In this document: one piece after another, positions 1 to 6,791 of the stretch | How the letters are laid out: the number at the start of each line of letters is the position of its first letter | Position numbering within the stretch: the first letter of the stretch is position 1 | From: Streptosporangiaceae bacterium | GTDB lineage: Bacteria > Actinomycetota > Actinomycetes > Streptosporangiales > Streptosporangiaceae | Reading direction: 5' to 3' | Assembly (NCBI GenBank): GCA_030045215.1 | Contig: JASIBJ010000486.1 | Coordinates: 1 to 8,261 of the forward strand | Length of the DNA stretch: 8,261 nucleotides | Translations under genes and position numbers: made by a program | Notes under the pieces: generated by a model | The model's input: only the letters and a program-made list of their open reading frames with translations | What the model was told of the DNA's origin: nothing | Database searches by the model: none

Positions 1-1215
1 CTCATCGCGGTGAACGTGCTGATCCTCGCGGCCATCGGGGCCGACCTCGCGCTCGCGGCCGGGGTGGCGCAGCTTCGGCTCAGCCGGGACGGTGATACGA
101 GGCTCTTGCTCGGCAGCAGCGGCACCGTCACGCTGACGATCGAGAATCCGGGACGCCGGCCACTGCACGGGGTGGTCAGGGACGCCTGGCGGCCGAGCGC
201 GGGCGCCGCACCGGGCCGGTCGCGGGTCAGCATTCCGGCCGGAGGCCGGATCACGCTGAGGACCACGCTCACGCCGCAGCGTCGCGGAGACACCTCGCCG
301 GACCGGGTCACGGTCCGGTCCCTGGGTCCGCTCAGGCTGGCCGGACGCCAGGGACACCACGAGGTGCCGTGGTCGGTTCGCGTGCTGCCGCCATTCCTCA
401 GCCGCCGGCACCTGCCCGAGAAGCTGGGCCTGTTGCGCCAGCTCGACGGCCAGCACCGAGCCCTCGTTCGCGGTCAGGGCAGCGAGTTCGACTCGCTGCG
501 CGAGTACGTCCTCGGTGACGACGTCCGCTCGATCGACTGGAGGTCGACGGCCCGGCGGTCGGAGGTGATGGTACGGACCTGGCGCCCGGAGCGGGACCGG
601 CGCATCGTGCTCGTGCTTGACACCAGTCGAACGGCAGCCGGCCGGGTCGCGGGCGTGCCGCGTCTCGACGCCTCCATGGACGCATCGCTCCTGCTCGCCG
701 CGCTGGCGACGAAGGCGGGCGACCGGGTCGACCTGCTCGCCGTGGACCGCAGGGTGCGGGCCAGGGTCGTCGGCGCGAGCCGGTCAGGAACGCTCGCCGC
801 GCTCAGCGACGCGATGGCTCCGCTGGATGCCGAGCTGGTCGAGTCCGACGCCGGGGTCCTGGCCAGCTCGGTGCTGGACATCGCCAGGCAGCGCTGCCTG
901 ATCGTGCTGTTCACCGATCTGAACCGGGCGGTCATCGAAGAGGGCCTGCTGCCGCGGCTGCCCGCGCTGGCGTCGCGGCACCGGATCCTGGTCGCGGCGG
1001 TCGCCGACCCGCGAGTGATGGAGATGGCCGCCGGCCGGGGCAGGGCGACGGCGATCTATGCCGCGGCGGCAGCGGAACGGGCCAGGGCCGAGCGGACTCG
1101 GGCGTCGGCCCTGCTGCGGCGTCACGGCGTGCAGGTTGTCGACGCGGTGCCGGAGAGCCTCCCGCCGGCCCTGGCCGACGCCTACCTCGGGCTGAAGGCG
1201 GCCGGCCGACTCTAG
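1..1215 (+). CDS. DUF58 domain protein (MoxR-partner, vWA-like), 5' end missing
   Basis: The reading frame is open to the left edge. The first usable start inside the window is GTG at 10, but family members normally carry two N-terminal membrane helices, and only the second (about LIAVNVLILAAIGADLALA) is seen, so the true start lies upstream. Counting from the GTG, a beta-rich region (about 20-130) is followed by the DUF58 signature FDSLREYVLGDD-RSIDWRSTARR at about 160-183 and a vWA-like strand ending in DTSRT (204-208), a variant of the metal-binding DxSxS motif. A second hydrophobic strand ends IVLFTDLN near 305. Family knowledge: DUF58 proteins are usually encoded beside MoxR AAA+ ATPases and are thought to act with them at the membrane in folding or maturation of envelope proteins; the exact role is unknown. 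A moxR gene is expected just upstream, outside the window. The gene converges on the SpoIIM-family gene with a 13-bp gap. Family assignment is firm; function is not. Confidence 0.9.
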   Translation, partial: LIAVNVLILAAIGADLALAAGVAQLRLSRDGDTRLLLGSSGTVTLTIENPGRRPLHGVVRDAWRPSAGAAPGRSRVSIPAGGRITLRTTLTPQRRGDTSPDRVTVRSLGPLRLAGRQGHHEVPWSVRVLPPFLSRRHLPEKLGLLRQLDGQHRALVRGQGSEFDSLREYVLGDDVRSIDWRSTARRSEVMVRTWRPERDRRIVLVLDTSRTAAGRVAGVPRLDASMDASLLLAALATKAGDRVDLLAVDRRVRARVVGASRSGTLAALSDAMAPLDAELVESDAGVLASSVLDIARQRCLIVLFTDLNRAVIEEGLLPRLPALASRHRILVAAVADPRVMEMAAGRGRATAIYAAAAAERARAERTRASALLRRHGVQVVDAVPESLPPALADAYLGLKAAGRL

Positions 1216-1228
1216 CCGGACGCGGGCA

Positions 1229-2230
1229 TCACCCGGTAACCGGCAGCACGTCGGGCGCTTCGGCGATATCGGCCGACAACCCGGCCCCGGCCGCGCGACC
1301 GCCCACGCCAATCACATAGCCGATGAAGGCCGTGACGACGACTCCGCCGATCAGGATTCTGGCCCACGCGGGCAGCGAGGACGGCGTCACGAAGGCTTCG
1401 ATTGATCCCGACACCAGCAGCGTGACTATCAGCCCGAGCGCGATCGTGATCGCTGCCCGGCCCTCTTCAGCCAGCGCCTGGCTTCGTGGCCGGGGACCGG
1501 GATCGATAATGCTCCAGCCCAGCCGCAGCCCGGCGGCGCCGGCCAGGAACACCGACGACAGCTCTAGCATCCCGTGCGGCAGGATCAGGGTGAAGAACTC
1601 CGCCCCCCTGCCATGGGTGATCATCACCGCCCCGGCCGCTCCGATGCCCAGGGCGTTGTACATGAGCAGGAACAGCGTCGGGAGTCCGAGCACGATGCCG
1701 GAGATCAGCATCAGCGCGGCCAGGAGCGAGTTGTGCGTCCATACCTCCGAGCCGAACGACTGCCCGCTGTACTGCGAGTAGTACTGGCGGAACTCGTGGT
1801 TGACGTAATAGGCCTGCTGCTGGGGCGGGCCCGCCAGGCCGGTCATCGCCACCGGCGACCTGGCCAGCCACCAGCCGACGAGGACTGCCAGCGCGAGCGA
1901 CCCCGCGACCGTCGCCAGCCACCACCAGCGAATCCGGTACGCCGCGAGCGGGAATGAGACGGCGAAGAACCGGGCCACCGACCGCCACGCCGAGGCGTGC
2001 GCACCGCCGACGGCTGCTGCCCGGGCCCTGGCCACGGTGGCCGACAGCCGCGCGACCAGCGCCGGGTCATGCCCGGCCGATCGCAGTTGCGACAGGTGGG
2101 TGGCCGTCCGCTGATAGAGGGCGACCAGTTCGTCGACCTCGGCCCCGGAAAGGACCCGGCGGCGCCGGACCAGTGCATCGAGCCGGTCCCACTGAGCCTG
2201 GTGCGCGGCAACGAAGGCATCCACGTCCAC
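1229..2230 (-). CDS. SpoIIM/DUF95 family integral membrane protein
   Basis: This 333-residue protein begins with a charged cytoplasmic helical region (about 1-95, opening MDVDAFVAAH-AQWDRL, the usual start of actinobacterial members). Hydrophobic segments follow at about 101-123, 166-185, 186-205, 212-238, 258-282 and 289-310. The family hallmark LPHGMLEL lies at 217-224, after the helix pair containing GLPTLFLLMYNALGIG. The family is named after Bacillus SpoIIM, which works with SpoIID/SpoIIP in engulfment. Actinobacterial homologues need not be sporulation proteins, and they commonly sit beside MoxR/DUF58 and RDD genes, as here. The start is GTG at 2230; it has no Shine-Dalgarno sequence, but TAGTCT lies 6 nt upstream, so a leaderless transcript is possible. 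A second GTG six bases downstream would remove only two residues. The gene is divergent from the RDD gene and convergent with the DUF58 gene. The substrate or partner cannot be read from the sequence. Confidence 0.9.
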   Translation of the reverse strand: MDVDAFVAAHQAQWDRLDALVRRRRVLSGAEVDELVALYQRTATHLSQLRSAGHDPALVARLSATVARARAAAVGGAHASAWRSVARFFAVSFPLAAYRIRWWWLATVAGSLALAVLVGWWLARSPVAMTGLAGPPQQQAYYVNHEFRQYYSQYSGQSFGSEVWTHNSLLAALMLISGIVLGLPTLFLLMYNALGIGAAGAVMITHGRGAEFFTLILPHGMLELSSVFLAGAAGLRLGWSIIDPGPRPRSQALAEEGRAAITIALGLIVTLLVSGSIEAFVTPSSLPAWARILIGGVVVTAFIGYVIGVGGRAAGAGLSADIAEAPDVLPVTG

Positions 2231-2310
2231 GGCAGGAGACTACTGGGCTCCGCGGTCGATACTCTTGCCCCTGAATGATCCGATCGGGCCAGGCCGGGGC
2301 GGAGGCTATC
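2231..2310. promoter_or_regulatory. divergent promoter region between SpoIIM-family and RDD genes
   Basis: This 80-bp gap must hold the 5' signals of two divergent genes. On the minus strand TAGTCT (2237-2242) fits the loose actinobacterial -10 pattern TANNNT exactly 6 nt before the GTG at 2230. On the plus strand GATACT (2258-2263) could be a -10 for the RDD gene, giving a leader of about 40 nt, and GGAGG at 2301-2305 is its ribosome binding site. No convincing -35 box is seen for either direction. The promoter calls are inference from short motifs; the ribosome binding site is clear. Confidence 0.3.
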
Positions 2311-3270
2311 GTGACCGATGTCGTCACTGGCGACGCCGTCGTCCTTGACGTGTCGGCGGCCGCCTTCCCGAGCCGGATGGCGGCACGGCTGATCGACATG
2401 GTCATCCAGCTGATCGTGCTCGGCCTGATCCTCTTCGTGGTCTTCCAGGCGGCCGGCACCGTGAACCCTGACGTTGTCCTCGCGACAGTCACCGTGACCC
2501 TGGTCCTGGTCATTGTCGGCTACCCGACGATCTTCGAGACACTCAGCCGGGGCAAGACCTTCGGCAAGATGGCGCTGGGACTGCGAGTGGTCGCGGATGA
2601 CGGCAGCGCCGTGCGATTCCGGCAGGCCCTGATCCGCGCGCTAGCCGGGATCTTCGAGATCTGGACCCCCTTGCTGGCGCCGGTCGCCTTGATTACCTCG
2701 ATGGTCTCGGCGAAGGGCAAGCGGCTCGGCGACATGTTCGCCGGCACCTACGTCATTCAGGAACGCGTGCCGAAGCGCCGGAACCTGCCCGCAGAGTTCG
2801 CGGTTGTCCCAGCACCGCTGGCTGGATGGTCCATGCAGCTCGAGCTGTCTGCCCTCTCCGACCGCGATGCCGAGGCGGCCGGGAGCTACCTGCGCCGCTT
2901 CTATGACCTGCGGCCGGCCGCCAGGGACGCGCTCGGCCTGCAGCTTGCCGCGACGGTCGCCGCCCAGGTGAGCCCGCCACCGCCGCCCGGCACTCCGCCC
3001 GCGGCATTCCTCGCCGCCGTGCTGGCCGTCCGCCGCTATCGCGAGCACGCCCGGCTCTCAGCCCAGCAGACTGTTCCGGGCACAAGCGCTGCACCATCAC
3101 CGCCCGCCGCGGCACCAGCTGCAGCACCGCCCGCCGCAGCACCAGCTGCAGCACCGCCCGCCGCGGCACCAGCTGCAGCACCGCCCGCCGCGGCATCAGC
3201 GCCGCCGACTCCCGCACCGCCGGCCGCGGCGCAATCCGGCCAGCCCGGCGGCCACGCTCCCCCGCGCTGA
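2311..3270 (+). CDS. RDD family membrane protein with Ala/Pro-rich C-terminal tail
   Basis: I chose GTG at 2311 because GGAGG sits 5 nt upstream and the product then opens MTDVVTGDAVVLDV, the usual start of actinobacterial RDD proteins. ATG at 2275 would add 12 residues and has no ribosome binding site. The product is 319 residues. The RDD domain spans about 15-155: Arg22/Arg26 and Asp29 in SRMAARLIDM at the first helix (26-48), a second helix ending GYPTIFETL, the SRGKTFGKMALGLRVV loop, a third hydrophobic segment, and the second Asp (about 141) in KRLGDMFAGTYV. A soluble helical region follows (LSALSDRDAEAAGSYLRRFY to AVRRYREHARLS, about 180-245) that I recognise from related actinobacterial proteins. 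From about 250 the tail is almost only Ala and Pro, with 9-residue PPAAAPAAA repeats. RDD proteins are membrane proteins of mostly unknown function; some have been linked to ion transport. The gene ends 3 bp from the convergent AHCY-like gene. Confidence 0.9.
   Translation: MTDVVTGDAVVLDVSAAAFPSRMAARLIDMVIQLIVLGLILFVVFQAAGTVNPDVVLATVTVTLVLVIVGYPTIFETLSRGKTFGKMALGLRVVADDGSAVRFRQALIRALAGIFEIWTPLLAPVALITSMVSAKGKRLGDMFAGTYVIQERVPKRRNLPAEFAVVPAPLAGWSMQLELSALSDRDAEAAGSYLRRFYDLRPAARDALGLQLAATVAAQVSPPPPPGTPPAAFLAAVLAVRRYREHARLSAQQTVPGTSAAPSPPAAAPAAAPPAAAPAAAPPAAAPAAAPPAAASAPPTPAPPAAAQSGQPGGHAPPR
3100..3195 (+). repeat. 27-bp in-frame tandem repeat encoding PPAAAPAAA
   Basis: Three full 27-bp units (3100-3126, 3127-3153, 3154-3180) and a 15-bp partial fourth (3181-3195) lie end to end inside the RDD gene. 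The units differ at one position (GCG versus GCA codon in unit 2). Each begins CCGCCCGCCGC and contains the palindromic CAGCTG. Because 27 is a multiple of 3, a change in copy number would keep the reading frame and only lengthen or shorten the tail. Seen directly. Confidence 0.93.
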
Positions 3271-3273
3271 GCG

Positions 3274-4518
3274 CTACGAGCCCTGGCGCCACGACTCGAG
3301 GTAGGCGCGCTGCGCCGCGGTGATGTCATCGATGCGCGTGCCGAGCGAGGCAAGCGTCAGCCTGGCTATCTCGGTGTCGATCGCCGTGGGCATGTCATAG
3401 ACGCCGGGCGCCAGCCTCGGCTCGGACGCGATCCTGGCCAGGGCGAGCGCCTGGGCCGCGAAGGACAGGTCCATGACCGCGGCCGGGTTGCCCTCAGCCG
3501 CGACCAGGTTGACCACCCGGCCCTCGGCCAGCAGGATCAGCCGGCGGCCGCTGTCCAGCACGTACTCGTCCGCGTGCGGCCGGACCGAGGGGTTCACTTC
3601 GACGGCCATGTCGGCCAGGGCCCTGACATCGATCTCGATGTCGAAGTGGCCTGCGTTGGCCAGCAGAGTTCCGTCGCGCATCACCCGCAGGTGCTCGGCG
3701 GCGACCACGTCCTGCGAGCCCGTGGCGGTGATGAACAGCTCGCCGACCGCGGCCGCCTCGGCCATGGGCAAGACTCTGAAGCCCTGCATGATGGCGGCCA
3801 GGGCCCGGACCGGGTCCACCTCGGTGACGATGACCTGCGCGCCGAGGCCGCGGGCGCGCTCCGCGATGCCCGAGCCACACGGGCCGAACCCGGCCACGAC
3901 CACGTTCTTGCCCGCGACCAGGGTGTTGGTGGCGCGCAGGATGCCATCAAGCACCGACTGGCCGGTGCCGTACTTGTGGTCGATCATGCGCCGGATCGCC
4001 GAGACGTCGGCTGCCATCATGGCGAATCCAAGCGACCCAGCCGCCGCCATCCGCTGAAGCCGCGCCGCCCCGGTCGACGTCGCCTCGCATCCGCCGAGGA
4101 CCGCCTCGGCCAGTTCCGGCCGCGCGTCGTGCAGCGTATTGACCAGGTCGCAGCCGTCGTCCAGAACAAGGTCGGGCGCGCAATCCAGGACACGGTGGAT
4201 GTGCTCGTAGTAGGTGTTACGGTCCACGCCCGACCGCGCCTGAACGGTGACTCCGGGCTCGCCCGCCAGCGCTGCGGCGATGTCGTCCTGCGTGGACAGA
4301 GGATTCGAGGCGGCCAGGTAGACCTGCGCGCCACCAGCCGTCAGCACCCGGACCAGAGCCGCAGTCTCCGCGGTCACATGCAGGCACGCGGCCACCCGCA
4401 GTCCCGAGAACGGCAACTGCTGGGCGAATGATGCGCGCAGCATGCCGAGCACCGGCATCGCCCGCTCAGCCCACGCAATCCCAGGCCGCCCGGCCAGCGC
4501 CAGCCCTGGGTCGGCCAC
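3274..4518 (-). CDS. S-adenosylhomocysteine hydrolase-like protein, short form, altered active site
   Basis: From GTG 4518 the product has 414 residues and aligns end to end with short archaeal/Thermotoga-type enzymes: IAWAERAMPVLGMLR near the start, CLHVTAETAAL (His47), SNPLSTQDD, LVLDDGCDL, KYGTGQS, a Rossmann motif GFGPCGSG (210-217) with acidic partner Glu233, NAGHFD, and a C-terminus YLESWRQGS. It lacks the roughly 45-residue insert and the KPDHYRY tail of the neighbouring AhcY. A gap-free local alignment to that AhcY shows EETTTG becoming EATSTG (Glu to Ala146) and TKSKFDN becoming IRRMIDH (Lys to Arg176, Asn to His181). These match human E156, K186 and N191, which are central to catalysis; H55- and D190-equivalents remain. 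Classical SAH hydrolysis is therefore doubtful while NAD binding looks intact. ATG 4608 would add 30 low-complexity residues overlapping ahcY by 35 bp; I judge that extension unlikely. It is probably cotranscribed with ahcY. Alternatives are a pseudoenzyme partner of AhcY or an enzyme for another thioether nucleoside. Confidence 0.85.
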   Translation of the reverse strand: MADPGLALAGRPGIAWAERAMPVLGMLRASFAQQLPFSGLRVAACLHVTAETAALVRVLTAGGAQVYLAASNPLSTQDDIAAALAGEPGVTVQARSGVDRNTYYEHIHRVLDCAPDLVLDDGCDLVNTLHDARPELAEAVLGGCEATSTGAARLQRMAAAGSLGFAMMAADVSAIRRMIDHKYGTGQSVLDGILRATNTLVAGKNVVVAGFGPCGSGIAERARGLGAQVIVTEVDPVRALAAIMQGFRVLPMAEAAAVGELFITATGSQDVVAAEHLRVMRDGTLLANAGHFDIEIDVRALADMAVEVNPSVRPHADEYVLDSGRRLILLAEGRVVNLVAAEGNPAAVMDLSFAAQALALARIASEPRLAPGVYDMPTAIDTEIARLTLASLGTRIDDITAAQRAYLESWRQGS

Positions 4519-4530
4519 GTCGGATGGCGG

Positions 4531-4561
4531 GCCGGGCGCTCGCTCGCGCGAGCCGCCCGGC
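4531..4561 (-). other. strong hairpin between ahcY and its paralog
   Basis: Just beyond the ahcY stop codon (4574-4576) lies an inverted repeat. The outer arms GCCGGGCG (4531-4538) and CGCCCGGC (4554-4561) pair over 8 bp, and the interval holds a 12-base perfect palindrome GCTCGCGCGAGC (4542-4553) plus a 3-base bulge. On the transcript it begins about 12 nt after the ahcY stop and ends 12 nt before the GTG start of the paralog. No T-tract follows, so it is not a classical intrinsic terminator. An attenuator, an mRNA-stability element or a brake on translation of the paralog are possible. Structure is seen; function is inferred. Confidence 0.5.
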
Positions 4562-4573
4562 CCCGCCCCCGCG

Positions 4574-6019
<1,446 letters not shown>

Positions 6020-6022
6020 TCG

Positions 6023-6088
6023 CGCTCCTCAGCGTCGGTGGTCCGGGCTCCAGCCGAGCCCTTACTATGCGGCCCGGCACCGGGCCGC
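6023..6088 (-). promoter_or_regulatory. structured 5' leader of ahcY (three consecutive hairpins)
   Basis: Reading toward ahcY on the minus strand there are three inverted repeats. First, 9-base arms at 6080-6088 and 6069-6077 around CA form a very G+C-rich hairpin. Second, GGGCTC and GAGCCC arms (6045-6061) enclose a 5-base loop. Third, CGCT-GAGG-AGCG (6023-6034) places the ahcY ribosome binding site inside a small stem-loop. Whether all three are transcribed depends on the unknown start site. A leader that can hide its ribosome binding site is compatible with translational control by a ligand or protein, but the pattern does not match the SAH riboswitch as I know it. Confidence 0.35.
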
Positions 6089-6099
6089 AGCACGACCGT

Positions 6100-6112
6100 A
6101 TGACAGCGTCAT
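6100..6112. promoter_or_regulatory. candidate operator, 5-3-5 inverted repeat
   Basis: ATGAC-AGC-GTCAT is a perfect 5-bp inverted repeat around a 3-bp centre, 80 bp upstream of the ahcY start and 55 bp upstream of the MerR start. Short dyads between divergent regulator/target pairs are often the regulator's site. MerR-family operators are usually longer and lie between -35 and -10, so another regulator is equally possible. The dyad is seen; its role is inferred. Confidence 0.3.
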
Positions 6113-6167
6113 GCCCGCTCGCACGCCCAGGGCACTGTTCCTGACAACAAAATGTTAGATTTAGACC

Positions 6168-6581
6168 ATGAGAATCGCTGCGGCGGCTGAGCACCTCGAC
6201 ATAACCCCGCGAATGCTGCGCTACCGCGAAACCCTGGGGCTGCTGCCGGCGCTACGGCAGCGCCGCGCCCGGTCTGGCCAAGCCCGGCTGTCCGCTCGCC
6301 CGGCATCCGATCGGGCCGGCGGCCACCGCCAGTTCACCGACGCCGACATGGCGGCCGTGGCCCTGGGCCTGTCGATCGAGCGCCGCTACGACATCAGCCC
6401 GGTCGCGCTCGCCTTCGGGATCCTCGTCCTCGCCGACCCGCGAGTGCGAGCCGAGGTCGCCGAGTTCGGGCGCCGCATCGGCCGGATCCAGCCGCCACCG
6501 GCCCGCGCCCTCGACTTCGAGCAGGAGCGCGCCCAGCGCCTGCTCAGCCTGGGCGCGCGGCCCGCCCCGCGCCGCGACTAA
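6168..6581 (+). CDS. small MerR-family transcriptional regulator
   Basis: The 137-residue product opens with the MerR winged-helix DNA-binding domain: MRIAAAAEHLDITPRMLRYRE (helix-turn-helix at about 2-20), TLGLLP at the end of recognition helix 2, and GGHRQFTDADMAAV (51-64) as the wing and next helix. Between LLP (25-27) and GGHRQF are 23 residues, where family members usually have about 8, so the wing carries a basic, Arg/Ala/Ser-rich extra stretch. A helical region (about 66-107) probably dimerises the protein, and a short acidic/basic tail follows. There is no large effector domain and no cysteine, so a metal-sensing role like classical MerR is unlikely. The ATG at 6168 lacks a ribosome binding site, but TAGATT 5 nt upstream suggests a leaderless message. 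It is divergent from ahcY and 210 bp before an MFS transporter on the same strand; either could be its target. Family firm, target unknown. Confidence 0.82.
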   Translation: MRIAAAAEHLDITPRMLRYRETLGLLPALRQRRARSGQARLSARPASDRAGGHRQFTDADMAAVALGLSIERRYDISPVALAFGILVLADPRVRAEVAEFGRRIGRIQPPPARALDFEQERAQRLLSLGARPAPRRD

Positions 6582-6595
6582 GCGGGTAGCCCGCT
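6581..6595 (+). terminator. weak stem-loop at the end of the MerR gene
   Basis: AGCGGG-TAG-CCCGCT forms a perfect 6-bp stem with a 3-base loop starting at the last base of the MerR stop codon (TAA, 6579-6581). No T-run follows, so termination would be inefficient or factor-dependent. It could simply separate the regulator from the transporter gene. Confidence 0.3.
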
Positions 6596-6791
6596 CCCCT
6601 CGCAGCCGATCCCAGCGACGGGGCAGCTGCTGCCATCTGCTGCGGCCATTGACGGTCCGGGCGGATTCCCTCATTGCCGGAAATCGGCGCCTGACGGCGC
6701 ACCTCGCGGACATTCCCTCACAACCGGTGAACTCCGGCCGACCGGCAACCCCGGCCGCGCGGACGAACCCGGCGCCGGCAACCATGCCCGG
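6596..6791. promoter_or_regulatory. upstream region of the MFS gene with a direct repeat
   Basis: No gene is seen here. ATTCCCTCA-NNN-CCGG occurs twice in the same orientation, at 6665-6680 and 6712-6727 (13 of 16 bases identical, 47 bp apart, roughly four and a half helical turns), as expected for paired binding sites of a regulator. TTGACG (6649-6654) could be a -35 box, but CATTGC 17 bp later is a poor -10. An open frame across 6649-6990 overlaps the transporter and does not look like a protein. Confidence 0.3.

Larger units (their letters stand above)
6020..6167. promoter_or_regulatory. divergent ahcY / MerR control region
   Basis: This 148-bp gap contains the start signals of both genes. 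Three hairpins can form in the ahcY leader. The MerR-proximal 25 bp are unusually A+T-rich and hold TAGATT (6157-6162), a TANNNT-type -10 sited 5 nt before the MerR ATG. ATGACAGCGTCAT (6100-6112) is a 5-3-5 inverted repeat suited to a dimeric regulator, and AACAAAATGTT (6146-6156) is a shorter 4-3-4 one. I cannot place a good -35/-10 pair for ahcY; TTGTCA on the minus strand (6142-6147) has no fitting -10. That a control region is here is near certain; the individual sites are guesses. Confidence 0.55.

Noticed and set aside
1200..1260. Possible terminator between the convergent DUF58 and SpoIIM-family genes.
   Set aside because: Only short CCGG-type repeats occur, without a stable stem or T-run.
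2275..2310. ATG 2275 as the start of the RDD gene.
   Set aside because: It lacks a ribosome binding site, and the added 12 residues do not resemble the family; GTG 2311 has GGAGG at 5 nt.
2753..3292. Minus-strand frame containing RRAVLQLVP repeats.
   Set aside because: The repeats are just the antisense reading of the 27-bp Ala/Pro repeat in the RDD gene.
3264..3292. GCGCTGAGCGC and TGGCGCCA near the RDD/AHCY-like convergent ends as a bidirectional terminator.
   Set aside because: The first leaves a one-base loop, the second has none, and there is no T-tract on either strand; no terminator can be supported.
3574..4431. Long plus-strand frame opposite the AHCY-like gene.
   Set aside because: It is antisense to a clear family member, with a His/Arg/Gly/Asp-rich composition typical of G+C-rich shadow frames.
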